The notes: a model not told the origin generated them from the letters alone. A stretch of DNA of 64,000 nucleotides from a bacterium (GCA_024223715.1 JAAEOA010000188.1:1-64000), one strand, 5' to 3'. Counted from the first letter of the stretch, positions 16,874-26,307 are shown. A program made the numbers and translations.

Positions 16874-18568
16874 TTATTTCAACATCAATAATTTTTCCGA
16901 TACCGCTTCGGTTTCCGTTTGAATTTTTACAAAATACATTCCGCTGGCCAAAGCCTGGCCCTGATTGCCTGAACCGTCAAAATTCAGTTCATGCTGACCG
17001 GCACTCAGTTGTTCGGAGACTAAAGTTCTGACCAGACGACCAGCGCTGTTATAGACTTTCCCCTCTACATAACTGGCCGCCAACAAGTTGAATTTTATTA
17101 CCGTACTGGGGTTGAATGGGTTGGGTGAAATCGCCAAATGCAAACCGTGGGAAGAGGGAACTTCAGGTGCCGCGGACAACAACGAAAGAGCCTCCCCCGC
17201 GTTTACTTTAACCCCAATGGGTTGGTCAAAAACAACCTCATCGCCAGTGCTCAACAATCGTTCAAGAACCAGATCAGGTGACAAACCTGGCGACTGATTT
17301 CTGATGAGCCCGCAAACACCGGCAACCAGCGGACAAGCCATGCTCGTGCCGTCGGAGTACATGTAAGGGTTCGTACCATCCCAGCCCATGCTCAGCATAT
17401 ACAGCAGTCCGTCAAGAAAACCAAATTCATAGTTTTGGCAAATGGTAGACCAAATACGGTTGCCCGGAGCTGCAACATCAACCCAGGGGCCGAAAGTACT
17501 GAAACTGGCCCGTTGGTTGTTTTCGTCGGTGGCGCCCACGGAAATTACCCCTTCGCAGGCCGCGGGATAAAACATTTCATTGGTATTGCTGTTTCCCGCG
17601 GCGGCCACACAAACAACATTGGCAGCGTTGGCTTCGTCCATCAGATCCTGCATGAAAGCGGCCATACCGTCCTGATCCGGGCCACCAAAACTCATGGAAA
17701 TAACATCTGCACCTTCTTCAATGGCGTAGAGAATGGCCCCGGTTATGGCCACATCGGTCATGTCGCCATTCTGGTTGGGCAGCTTCAGCGCCATGAGGGA
17801 GCAATTCCAGCCGGCACCCGCTACACCCAAATTATTGTCGGTGACTGCACCGGCAATTCCCGCGCAATGAGTGCCGTGAAAGCCAACATCAATACCTGTT
17901 GCATCGGGAGTATTGTGTGGACGTGGATCGTTGTCGTTGTTGCCAAAATCCCAGCCCTGGAAGTCATCAATGAAACCGTTGTCATCGTCATCTATGCCGT
18001 TGCCGGCAATTTCGTTGGGATTGGTCCAAATGTTCGACGCCAGATCCGGATGAGTTGTATCCACGCCGGTATCTATGATGGCGATGACACTGGCCGGGCT
18101 GCCGGTTTCCGATTCCCAGGCCAGATCCAACCCAACGGCGGCCGTACTGCCTGCCTGCAAATGCCACTGGGTGGGGACCATGGGGTCATTGGGCATGACC
18201 AATAATGGTCGAATGTAGTTTGGAGCCGCCGATTGAACCTCTGCAGTCGCCATCAGGGCCTTAGCCGCCTTAACGGGATCAAAATCGACATTTGTGCTTT
18301 CGAACACCACAAAACGGTTGTGGCTGGCCCGGTTTGGTGTGTTGCCTGGAAAAATCAATTGGCCACCATTGAGAGACAGTTCGTTCAGTAAAATTGAAAA
18401 TTCCCCAATCGAATTGCCCGACATTAATTCCGTTGCATCCACTCCGTCAGCAAAACAGACCAGCACCTGACCGGGAACCGATTCCATATTGTCGGCAAGA
18501 ATAATTCCGGGGAAAACAAGAGTACTCAGCAGGATTGAAAAAATAATGTGGCGAGATAGCGAACGCAT
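16874..18568 (-). CDS. Secreted subtilisin-like (S8) serine protease with C-terminal sorting domain
   Basis: Extracellular serine protease of 564 residues. A signal peptide is followed by an inhibitor-like propeptide (to about residue 120). The catalytic triad is visible: Asp in IIDTGVD, His in GFHGTHCAGIAG and Ser in GTSMACP; the oxyanion Asn is in AAAGNSN. The last 85 residues begin with SPNPFNPSTVIKF and end MYFVKIQTETEAVSEKLLMLK-like, the FlgD-type domain used as a type IX secretion signal in the FCB group. The ATG at 18568 is preceded by GGAGGATC; a longer frame to 18628 adds an implausible leader. Transcribed alone. Confidence 0.92.
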   Translation of the reverse strand: MRSLSRHIIFSILLSTLVFPGIILADNMESVPGQVLVCFADGVDATELMSGNSIGEFSILLNELSLNGGQLIFPGNTPNRASHNRFVVFESTNVDFDPVKAAKALMATAEVQSAAPNYIRPLLVMPNDPMVPTQWHLQAGSTAAVGLDLAWESETGSPASVIAIIDTGVDTTHPDLASNIWTNPNEIAGNGIDDDDNGFIDDFQGWDFGNNDNDPRPHNTPDATGIDVGFHGTHCAGIAGAVTDNNLGVAGAGWNCSLMALKLPNQNGDMTDVAITGAILYAIEEGADVISMSFGGPDQDGMAAFMQDLMDEANAANVVCVAAAGNSNTNEMFYPAACEGVISVGATDENNQRASFSTFGPWVDVAAPGNRIWSTICQNYEFGFLDGLLYMLSMGWDGTNPYMYSDGTSMACPLVAGVCGLIRNQSPGLSPDLVLERLLSTGDEVVFDQPIGVKVNAGEALSLLSAAPEVPSSHGLHLAISPNPFNPSTVIKFNLLAASYVEGKVYNSAGRLVRTLVSEQLSAGQHELNFDGSGNQGQALASGMYFVKIQTETEAVSEKLLMLK

Positions 18569-18646
18569 GTGGATCCTCCAAAACACAGGTGCAAACCAAA
18601 GGTGAAGACTTTCCAGCCAGTCTAACATAAAATCTTCAATTTTTGA

Positions 18647-19381
18647 GAGTCCATTTCCGCCGGCGTTGGTTGCACCCTTAGTACATCAGGAGTCACTTCA
18701 GGAGATTTCGATAACGATGGTGCCCTGGACCTTTTTGTCGCCGGCAATTTTCACATCTACCGCCTTTACAAAAATTCAAACTGCCCAAATCAGTGGCTAA
18801 AACTTCGCCTCCGTGGAACCGATGCAAATTCTGATGCGGTCGGGGCACAAATAGATTTATGGGCCGATGAGTTGCATTCCACCCGTTGGGTAACTGCCGG
18901 TGAAGGCGAAAGCGATTTCCATAGTCTTGAAGTGGAACTTAGGTTGGGCTCGGCCGCTTTTGCTGACAGCATACGAGTGACCTGGCCTGGCGGTCAGGAA
19001 CAAACTCTATGGGAAGTTGAAGCAAACCAGATTATTTCCATGACCCAGAGTTCTTCAATTTCTGCCATTGATTCTGCCCCGGCAGCCTTCGCATTCAACC
19101 ACCTGACAAACCACCCCAACCCCTTCAACCCAGCCACGGAAATTTCTTTCATCCTGGCCGAAAGACAAAACGTTGTATTGAGGATATTTGATATTCAGGG
19201 GCGTATGGTGCGAACACTCCTGGATGAAACGGCTGAACAGGGTCGCCATGCTGTTCACTGGGAAGGCGATAATGATCTGGGTCAGACTATTGCTTCGGGT
19301 GTGTATTTCTGTTGGTTGAGTTTGCGGGGAGCTTCCGGTATCCAAAAAACAACTACCAGAAAAACGATCCTTCATAAATAA
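18647..19381 (+). pseudogene. 5'-truncated FG-GAP/ASPIC-UnbV protein with sorting domain
   Basis: An open frame running from a stop at 18644-18646 to 19381 has no credible start codon before an ATG at 18872, yet the coding similarity begins earlier. It reads one FG-GAP calcium-loop repeat (GDFDNDGALDLFVAG), then an ASPIC/UnbV-type domain (QWLKLRLRGTDANSDAVGA and DSIRVTWPGG) and a C-terminal FlgD-like sorting domain (HPNPFNPATEISF). Intact relatives have several hundred residues of repeats and a signal peptide before this. The missing 5' part abuts the divergent protease gene. A short product from 18872 (169 residues) remains possible, but it would lack an export signal. Confidence 0.75.
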
Positions 19382-19409
19382 ACAAAGCCCCCGATCACGG
19401 GGGCTTTGT
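19382..19409. terminator. Strong bidirectional terminator
   Basis: ACAAAGCCCCC pairs perfectly with GGGGGCTTTGT around a 6-base loop, located between the truncated gene and the convergent anti-sigma-type gene. Confidence 0.85.
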
Positions 19410-19421
19410 CCTCACCAAACT

Positions 19422-20204
19422 CTATTCCTCAATGGACTCATCTTCGGTCATCATAATATCAATGCGCTGCTGGTCACCCTCGGTGGTGACAATAATTTCA
19501 GCTTCACCCTGAAAACCTTCATCAGCCAGTTGTTGCAAAATCTGGGCCCGGATTTCTTCTTCGCTGCCACCATCCACTTCAATGCTAAACACTTCCCGGC
19601 CAAAACGCTGGGCCCAGCTTTCAGTGATGACTCCCGACACTGCTTCCACCTCAATGGTGGCCTCGGCCAGTTCTGGATAATCTGAACGAACCAGAGCGGC
19701 AAGAGCTTCGCCATCAAGATTGGCCCCAAAAATCATGATATCCACACTCACCGCACCGTTACTAATATTCATATTCACATTCACGTCTTCAACGCCGGGC
19801 TGTTGAGCCAGAACGTCTAAAATTTCATGGGTCTGGGCATCTAGGTCAGCAGAACTGGAGCCTTTTTTGGCAAAATCATTGTTGTCCATTGGTAACTTAA
19901 TGCTGACCTGCTGGCCCACTTCAACCTCGGTGGAGGTTTCGGTGGAACAAGCCGTTACGCCAAGCAAAAGCATGGCCAGTCCAAGAAAAGCAAATCGGGC
20001 AAAACGAGGGTTAAACATTTGAATCCACCTTTTTTTCAATGAGTACTGGTTCCGGTAGCGACTCAATAGGTCGTCCTCAAGGGTATTTTGAGCCTGAGTT
20101 TTCTTTTCTGCTTGGCTCTGCTCCAGACCATCAGGGGTATTGGTCCGGTGCAATCTCTCAAGATTCCTCTGCAGAGATTTTTCATTCAGTCGGTCACTGC
20201 CCAT
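19422..20204 (-). CDS. Membrane partner of ECF sigma factor (putative anti-sigma)
   Basis: Protein of 260 residues encoded just after an ECF sigma gene, which it overlaps by 19 bases. Residues 1-65 are hydrophilic and helical (cytoplasmic), followed by one hydrophobic segment at about 70-86 that ends VTACS, resembling a lipobox although far too deep for a normal signal peptide. The outside part has two short alpha/beta repeats rich in acidic residues (around DVNVNMNISNGAVSVDIMIF and the ending DIMMTEDESIEE). No zinc-finger motif is present. The position and topology suggest a transmembrane anti-sigma factor; this is inference. AAGGAG precedes its ATG by 7 nt. Confidence 0.7.
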   Translation of the reverse strand: MGSDRLNEKSLQRNLERLHRTNTPDGLEQSQAEKKTQAQNTLEDDLLSRYRNQYSLKKRWIQMFNPRFARFAFLGLAMLLLGVTACSTETSTEVEVGQQVSIKLPMDNNDFAKKGSSSADLDAQTHEILDVLAQQPGVEDVNVNMNISNGAVSVDIMIFGANLDGEALAALVRSDYPELAEATIEVEAVSGVITESWAQRFGREVFSIEVDGGSEEEIRAQILQQLADEGFQGEAEIIVTTEGDQQRIDIMMTEDESIEE

Positions 20205-20794
20205 GAGTTTTCTCCTTTCGGACTGCCGGAAATATTATGATCGTCCTTTAATTCCAGTTGAAATTTCTTCAAAGTTCTTGCGAATCTTTGTTTGGCTGCA
20301 TCAGGTCCAATGCCCATAACTTCGGCTACTTCCCGGACACGAAGGCCCTGGCCGTAACGCAATTCGAACATTTCCCGAATTTCAGCCGGTTGTTTCAGAA
20401 GAAGAGTGCGCACGCGCCGCTGGTTTTCATCTTGAATCAGGCTTTGCAGCACACCAGGACTATTGCCAGCCAGGACATCGGCCAATTCGTGGCTGTCCAG
20501 AGTGACCGGGTTCTTTCGCCGGTAATGATCGATCACCCCATGACGGGCCATGCTCACAATCCAGGTCAGAACACTGCCTTTGCTGCTGTCGTAACTGTCG
20601 AGCCGCATCAGAAATTTATGAAAAATATCGGCAGTAAGGTCTTCGGCATCGGCCGTGTTCTTCACTCGCCGGTTCACATAAGAGGCCACCGGATCGTAAA
20701 TTTCACGATACAGACGCCTGAATGCTTCTTCGTTTCCTTTGCGGGCCAACATCAACAAAAGCTGATGATGCTTATCACGCAGTTTCTTCTTCAA
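20186..20794 (-). CDS. ECF-family RNA polymerase sigma factor
   Basis: ECF sigma factor of 202 residues. Region 2 reads AFRRLYREIYDPVASYVNRRVKNTADAEDLTADIFHKF with the promoter-melting segment VLTWIVSMARHGVIDHYRR; region 4 reads MFELRYGQGLRVREVAEVMGIGPDAAKQR. The frame has no ATG at its front: a stop lies just upstream and the best candidate is the TTG at 20794, with ATG at 20752 as the alternative. It is the first gene of a two-gene unit with the membrane protein downstream and is divergent from the propeller kinase gene. Confidence 0.88.
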   Translation of the reverse strand: MKKKLRDKHHQLLLMLARKGNEEAFRRLYREIYDPVASYVNRRVKNTADAEDLTADIFHKFLMRLDSYDSSKGSVLTWIVSMARHGVIDHYRRKNPVTLDSHELADVLAGNSPGVLQSLIQDENQRRVRTLLLKQPAEIREMFELRYGQGLRVREVAEVMGIGPDAAKQRFARTLKKFQLELKDDHNISGSPKGENSWAVTD

Positions 20795-21028
20795 TTCATT
20801 TCAACTTTTCTTTTTGTCTGCAAAACAAGTCCCAGGCGGATCCGCTTACCGGTTCAGAAACTTGTTGGCACAGACTGCATATCCGGACATTCAGAGTATA
20901 CGGGGCAATTGCCGGTTGGTGACATTTTTTTTAAATCACACTGCCAGAGCCGGGTAAACTATTGAAAACAAACCTCCAATAAAGTATAATTGATCCTTGA
21001 AACAATTTTGGCATGGCAAAAGGAAATC

Positions 21029-23479
21029 ATGAAAAGCCTGATCCTAATTAATTTTCTCTGCATCGGTCTGCTGTTATTCAGTCCCGCTCAGGCTGAAAAG
21101 CTCATTCAACTGGACGATATTCCGGATTATCCAAAATATTTGACCCATGCCCAACACCGATTTCGAGTTCCAAGACCCGGCATGCCCTTTGGTGGATTCC
21201 CTGCTGTTCTGGCCAACATTGATGACGACCCTCAGCTTGAATTAATACGTTCCAAACCTAAGTACGTTGAATGCAAAGACTATGATGAAAACAGCTTCAC
21301 ATTGCATTGGCAATTTAACCCTGACCAAGAGTTCATCTGCAAAGACCCGGCCCGAGCGTCATTCAGTATTTCCCAACCTATGGATCTTGGCAAAAACAAA
21401 CCACTTATTTTTGTCAGTGGCCGCCTGCCTGATGGCAGCAAGGTGCGCTTCTGGGTGGTTGATCCACTGCTGGGAGTAGCCCTCACCTCTTTTGACATGC
21501 CCGGTGGCATTGATCGTAACAACGACGGACAATGGAACGGCTCCTACAGCCCGGTCGGGGCTCTTGATGTTCCCCTGGGAAACAAAACCCGCCGTGCGGT
21601 TATTCTATGCGGCAAATCAGGCTTCGATTTAGATGGCCGTGGCATTTTCGCCGTTGACCCATTCACCGGGGAAGTCCTTTGGAGTTTTGAAACAGGATCT
21701 GCCATTTTGTATACCAATGTCCAGGTTTTGGATATCGACGGTGATGGTCATAGGGAAATCATCGCCTCCAGTCTGGCCCCCGGCAATATGGGTGACACTA
21801 CCTTTAATGGTTTCGGAGATAATAAACCTTACTTGTATGTTTGGAATCCCGATGGGTCATTGCGGTGGTATAAGGAACTGGATCACGAACATGCCTCAGC
21901 TCAGTTACAGATTGGTGATATTGATGCTGACGGCCAACTGGAAATTGCCATTGTTTCGAATTGCACATACAGCGCCCGAAGCAAAATTGTAATCTTCGAT
22001 TCCAGCGGTGTGGAGATTGCTACCCGGGAGTTTGACCATAACATTCAAAATTTTGGCCTTTTAAAAAATCCTGATAAACCTGGAATGGACCTCATTATTT
22101 CCAACATCAATTCACTCTTGTATCGACTTTCCCTTCAAGACAACCAGTTAGTGACTCAACTCAAAGCCACCAGTAAAAACGGAACAAATTTTCTGGGAAT
22201 TGTGAATTTACCAGGCGATGCCGGTCAAGGACTCGTGGTTCAGGACTTTAATGGTCTGGGGAAAATTCTCGATCTCCAATTCAATATTGTTGCCAAGTAT
22301 CAGGACACCACGGCGGTCGTTAATCGAACCCTGATAATTCCTTCCGTGGAGGACAATTCTTCATTCATTTTGTCAGGGTCTGAGGTGGGTCGAATCAACC
22401 TTGAGCCCAACCCTGAAGCCACCTTTTTCGCTTCCATCAAACGTACCTTTACCAGACCCCAGGGGTTTCTGCTGGTTGGTTTGTTTCTGGGTCTTGTTTT
22501 TGCCTGGTTTTTATTTCGATTTAAACTCAGAAGAAACTCTTCTGCAAAAAAAGAACTTCCTGAAACAACAAACGACCCGCTCCACTTAAAAGAACGCCGC
22601 CTTCATTTGCTCGAAGACCTGGAAGTCTCCAATCATGGAGCCATGGCTCCCTTGCGGTCTCTGCGTCGCCTGTTATGGATTTTGGATGCCATTCATTCCG
22701 GTATTGCCGTAAGCCCAAACCTGGTGCCGCGCCTGCAGGAAATTCATCAGGATTGCCACGAAGATGCCCTTCCCCGCCTGATCAATATTTTGGAACGGGC
22801 ACGCTTAGCCAAGATCTCCGAACCCCAGGTTGCCGATGCTTTGGCCTCCCTCAACCGTGTTGTGGTCTTACTGAATTTATTAGTAAAAAACCGTTTTTCC
22901 CCCGAAACAGTAACTGCCAATCTGGAAAAACTACACAAGGAATCACGAACTCTGGAAACCATTCTGCAGGGCTTGCGCAAACAAGTGAGTGAAAATTTTA
23001 AATCTTCATTGATTGAAGTATTGGACAAGGTTCTTCGTGCCAACGTCGATGAGATTGATCAGGCAAAAGTCTCCGTACACAAAGGCATGGTCGCTACCAT
23101 GGAAGCTGGGTCTTCCGACTCTGCCGTTCCCGTCGAAGATGTTTACTGCCGTATGGATCCTGATGAACTGGGTTTCATTCTGGACAACCTGGTGCAGGGT
23201 GCTTGCCGTTCCATGAACGGTGCTCCGGAACGCAAGCTGCGAATCACCTGGCAGCCGGTTAACGGGCTAGTCAATATTCTGGTTGCCGATACCGGTCTGG
23301 GCATTGATGTGGAAGATCATGACCGCATTATGGAACCAGGTTTTTCCACCCGCCCCGGCGGTGGTTTGGGATTACCAAAATCTCTGCGGTTATTACGAAA
23401 ATATGGTGGTCATTTGCATGTTAAATCCAGTAACCCAGGTAAAGGGACAACCTTTGCTTTAACGGTTCCGATTTTCTAA
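21029..23479 (+). CDS. Beta-propeller sensor with degenerate histidine-kinase module
   Basis: Large envelope sensor of about 816 residues. Signal peptide (1-22), then an extracytoplasmic FG-GAP/PQQ-like propeller (about 35-460, with repeats such as VLDIDGDGHREIIASS and IGDIDADGQLEIAIVS), one membrane helix (about 480-500) and a cytoplasmic helical and ATPase region. The ATPase motifs are DTGLGID, the F-box EPGFSTRPGG, and GLGLPKS. In the N-box the second Asn expected before Ala is Gly (ILDNLVQGACRSM), and the candidate phospho-acceptor helix has only SNHG, so kinase activity is doubtful. ATG at 21029 with AAGGAAATC upstream. The next gene is another propeller protein. Confidence 0.75.
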   Translation: MKSLILINFLCIGLLLFSPAQAEKLIQLDDIPDYPKYLTHAQHRFRVPRPGMPFGGFPAVLANIDDDPQLELIRSKPKYVECKDYDENSFTLHWQFNPDQEFICKDPARASFSISQPMDLGKNKPLIFVSGRLPDGSKVRFWVVDPLLGVALTSFDMPGGIDRNNDGQWNGSYSPVGALDVPLGNKTRRAVILCGKSGFDLDGRGIFAVDPFTGEVLWSFETGSAILYTNVQVLDIDGDGHREIIASSLAPGNMGDTTFNGFGDNKPYLYVWNPDGSLRWYKELDHEHASAQLQIGDIDADGQLEIAIVSNCTYSARSKIVIFDSSGVEIATREFDHNIQNFGLLKNPDKPGMDLIISNINSLLYRLSLQDNQLVTQLKATSKNGTNFLGIVNLPGDAGQGLVVQDFNGLGKILDLQFNIVAKYQDTTAVVNRTLIIPSVEDNSSFILSGSEVGRINLEPNPEATFFASIKRTFTRPQGFLLVGLFLGLVFAWFLFRFKLRRNSSAKKELPETTNDPLHLKERRLHLLEDLEVSNHGAMAPLRSLRRLLWILDAIHSGIAVSPNLVPRLQEIHQDCHEDALPRLINILERARLAKISEPQVADALASLNRVVVLLNLLVKNRFSPETVTANLEKLHKESRTLETILQGLRKQVSENFKSSLIEVLDKVLRANVDEIDQAKVSVHKGMVATMEAGSSDSAVPVEDVYCRMDPDELGFILDNLVQGACRSMNGAPERKLRITWQPVNGLVNILVADTGLGIDVEDHDRIMEPGFSTRPGGGLGLPKSLRLLRKYGGHLHVKSSNPGKGTTFALTVPIF

Positions 23480-23538
23480 CACCAAACCATTCTTTTTCTC
23501 ATCGGAAAGATATTTGAAACAACCAATGGGGACCGGTC

Positions 23539-24729
23539 ATGTTCAAAAATTTCTTCTTCTGCATAATTATTGTTTCTCTAATGTTTTCAAGCGGAGCATT
23601 TTGTCAGGAAGAACCACTCAACAACCTCCAGCAAAAAACCCTTACTTTTCATGAGGTATGGAGCCGTGGTTTCGAAAACGATGACTTGTTTTTCGGAGCT
23701 GTCATTGATGTGGTTGGTGACACTCTGGGTAACATTTATCTTCTGGACATACAGTTAAACCAAGTCGTCGTTTTAGATTCCTCAGGGAATTTCGTACAAA
23801 CCCTTGGCCGAACCGGGGAGGGTCCCGGTGAGTTCAGGAACCCCGTTGGCCTTGTCTTTTTACCGGGTCCCCGCTTGGGCGTCATCACCCGAATTCCCGG
23901 GAAAATTGTTCAACTGGACCTCAGTGGGACTCCAATGGGTACTGTAAAAGCAGGGCAAAACAACTCCATCGGTGGTGGCTACAGCGTACTCAATGGAGCT
24001 GGGTTTCGCGGTCAAACCCTTGTTTTTTGCGGAGAAGAGAGCAGCGGCAATAAAAGGAATCAATTCTTGGCAATTGTTGACATTAATGGACAAGAGAAAT
24101 TTCGACTTTTGACCAAGCCCCGCGCTAACATTTATGCCACCCGTCAATACAATGAAAAGGATCAGGATTTTGTTTCCCGTGGCCGCTGGACCTTGGGCCC
24201 CAACGGAGATGTCTATGCAGGCATCGAGCGAAACGAATATCAGATTGATGTTTTTTCCTCAGACGGAGCAGCCAAAAGAACGGTGAAGCACAACTGCTCT
24301 CCCCGAAAAAGAACCCCAAAAGATTTAGAGTCTCTTGGAAATTCCTTCGTAATGATGATTGACGGCCAAAGAGTTTGTCTTGAATCGGAACTTGAAGAAT
24401 ACGACCCCTATATTTCAGACCTGCGAGTCACCGCTGCAAACAATTTGTGGGTCAAAACCTCCATGGGGGCCAAAGAACCGCCGGAGGGTGTCTTCGCTCA
24501 ATGGGATGTCTTTAATGACCAGGGAATACTCCAGCATAAAGTAAACCTGGTGGTTCCGGGAAACAGCCAGCAGGATCGTCTGATTCTTTTGGATGAAGAA
24601 AGAGCCATTTTACTGGTTGGTTACCATGATGCTTTGCAAGCAAGCAGACCAGGTTCCAGCAAGGATCAGGGAACGGACCAGGAACTTGAACCCCTTACGG
24701 TAATCGGTTTGCGTCGTTCTACTGACTAA
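23539..24729 (+). CDS. Exported 6-bladed beta-propeller protein
   Basis: Secreted or periplasmic protein of 396 residues. A signal peptide (about 1-22) is followed by NHL-like propeller blades; the phrase VVLDSSGNFVQTLGRTGEGPGEFRNPVGL is typical of the '6-bladed beta-propeller' family common in Bacteroidota, where such proteins often bind peptides or polysaccharides. No catalytic residues are recognisable. It starts 60 bases after the propeller kinase and may be co-transcribed, possibly as a ligand-binding partner (inference). The C-terminal 25 residues are low complexity. Confidence 0.78.
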   Translation: MFKNFFFCIIIVSLMFSSGAFCQEEPLNNLQQKTLTFHEVWSRGFENDDLFFGAVIDVVGDTLGNIYLLDIQLNQVVVLDSSGNFVQTLGRTGEGPGEFRNPVGLVFLPGPRLGVITRIPGKIVQLDLSGTPMGTVKAGQNNSIGGGYSVLNGAGFRGQTLVFCGEESSGNKRNQFLAIVDINGQEKFRLLTKPRANIYATRQYNEKDQDFVSRGRWTLGPNGDVYAGIERNEYQIDVFSSDGAAKRTVKHNCSPRKRTPKDLESLGNSFVMMIDGQRVCLESELEEYDPYISDLRVTAANNLWVKTSMGAKEPPEGVFAQWDVFNDQGILQHKVNLVVPGNSQQDRLILLDEERAILLVGYHDALQASRPGSSKDQGTDQELEPLTVIGLRRSTD

Positions 24730-24731
24730 TA

Positions 24732-25382
24732 TCAACGGCACTGTTCTGTAAAATATTCAGATAAAGATCCAAAAATCTGAAGAGCTTCTGATTCCAGTTC
24801 AAATTCACCTTCACAAGGTATGGCCACTACCGACATGCCCGCCGCAAGAGCAGATCTGGCTCCGTTAATTGAATCTTCATAGGCGAGGCAATGCTTCGGA
24901 TTTGCCTTAAGGTTTGACGCTGTCTTTAAATACACCCCCGGATGAGGCTTGCCAAATTTTTCATATTCTGCCGAACAAACCTCAGAGAAATATTCCTCAA
25001 ACTCCAGCTTTTTTAAGACCGCCTGAATTAAAACAGAAGGAGACGAAGAGGCCAAAGCTATCGTTTCGCCTGACTCCTTCAAATGATTCAACAAACGACG
25101 AGCCCCGGACATGGGTTGGCCTTCACTGGAAACCAACTCCATTACTTCGGCCAGAATTTGCGACCCAACTTCTTCTTCTGATGGCCCCGACCAAGGAAAT
25201 CTTTCCGCCCAATACGCAACCATTTCATCGAGACGCAATCCCATGGTTTGCTTGCACATTTCATCCGTCAGGCCTACCCCTAACTGATTCAGCACCTTGA
25301 TTTCCGCGATGCGCCATAGAGGCTCTGAATCGATGAGCAGACCATCCATGTCGAAAATGTGGGCTTCGTACGAATGAGTCAT
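24732..25382 (-). CDS. HAD-family sugar-phosphate phosphatase (HxpB/YniC-like)
   Basis: Haloacid-dehalogenase-superfamily phosphatase of 216 residues, subfamily IA. The nucleophile motif is FDMDGLLIDSEPLW near residue 10, motif II is LASSSPS, the Lys of motif III is in EKFGKPHPGVYL and motif IV is YEDSINGARSALAAGM. The cap region (WAERFPWSGPSEEEV) closely resembles E. coli YniC/HxpB, a hexitol- and 2-deoxyglucose-6-phosphatase, so a sugar-phosphate substrate is likely. ATG at 25382 with AAGGAA upstream. It converges with the propeller gene, with only two bases between stops. Confidence 0.87.
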   Translation of the reverse strand: MTHSYEAHIFDMDGLLIDSEPLWRIAEIKVLNQLGVGLTDEMCKQTMGLRLDEMVAYWAERFPWSGPSEEEVGSQILAEVMELVSSEGQPMSGARRLLNHLKESGETIALASSSPSVLIQAVLKKLEFEEYFSEVCSAEYEKFGKPHPGVYLKTASNLKANPKHCLAYEDSINGARSALAAGMSVVAIPCEGEFELESEALQIFGSLSEYFTEQCR

Positions 25383-25514
25383 TGGGTTCCTTTGGCGCAA
25401 ATTCACTACTCGGACAGAATTGAGGCTACCGGCCTTTTTTGGGATACTGAGAATGTGTCATGTTGATGAATTGACCGGATTTTGGCCAGCAACATTCTCT
25501 ACGGAACAACTTAC

Positions 25515-25553
25515 AAAAAAAGCGCAGAAGCTCAAAGCTTCCGCGCTTTTTTT
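25515..25553 (-). terminator. Terminator downstream of Cys-rich gene
   Basis: GCGCAGAAGCT pairs with AGCTTCCGCGC (one mismatch) around a 3-base loop, flanked by A-run and T-run on either side, so it can work in both directions. On the minus strand it follows the Cys-rich protein gene. Confidence 0.8.
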
Positions 25554-25674
25554 CCTGATGACACACTGTTGATTACACATTAGTAAATCGGTCTTCAGGT
25601 TGCCCCGAATTCGGTTGGGTCCAAGCAACCGATGCGACCAAGTCGCCGGGGAAATTATCAATTCAATATGGACT

Positions 25675-26307
25675 TTAGCCTTTGGCCTTAGCAGTAGAGC
25701 TGCAACATTTGGTGGTGCTAGAGCTACAACTTGTTGCCTTGGCAGAAGAGCTACAACTTGTAGTCTTGGCAGAAGAGCCACAACCTTTGGAAGCGCCCTT
25801 AACTGAGCCTTTTTGAGCAGCGCAAGCAGCGCCACAGGCAGCTTTCAATTCTTCTGCAGATTTGCCATGGCAACCTTTGCCAGCAGCCAAAGCGTCAGCA
25901 CAGCATTGGTCCATGTTACCAAGAACAGTTGAACAGGCAGAAACCTGTTTGGCATAGGCGGCTTTTACGGTAGCCGCGTCTTTATCGCAACAGCCTTTAC
26001 CGTCAACGACTGCTTTAGCGCAACATTTCTTCATATCGCTCAATGCAGCTTGGCTTGCATTGTAGCAAGCTACTTTAGCAGAAACTGTTTTAGCGTCTTT
26101 GCCACAGCAGGCTCGGTTTTTGGCAGCAGATTCGATGCAGCATTTGCCCGGTGCTTTGGGAATACTGGCACTCGCAGAGCATTTAGCAGACTCAGCGGAG
26201 GAGCATGATTTGGTGCTTTTGCAACCAGGGCCGCCAGCGAGGGCAACGGAGCTAATCATGGCGGTCAGGGCCAAGGCCATAACGAGGGTGTAAGCAATTT
26301 TTTTCAT
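25675..26307 (-). CDS. Secreted cysteine-rich repeat protein
   Basis: Exported protein of 210 residues with 23 cysteines. After a signal peptide (about 1-24) come three related repeats of roughly 38 residues, each starting with a CC pair and containing a second CC or Cys about ten residues on (KCC..ACCGKDA, KCC..GKGCCDKDA, QCC..GKGCHGKSA). The last 35 residues are a Ser/Lys/Cys low-complexity tail (CSSS units) produced by short DNA repeats. No family is known to me. The pattern suggests metal binding or a disulfide-crosslinked envelope component. A good ribosome site (AAAGGAAAAG) precedes the ATG. Confidence 0.72.
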   Translation of the reverse strand: MKKIAYTLVMALALTAMISSVALAGGPGCKSTKSCSSAESAKCSASASIPKAPGKCCIESAAKNRACCGKDAKTVSAKVACYNASQAALSDMKKCCAKAVVDGKGCCDKDAATVKAAYAKQVSACSTVLGNMDQCCADALAAGKGCHGKSAEELKAACGAACAAQKGSVKGASKGCGSSAKTTSCSSSAKATSCSSSTTKCCSSTAKAKG

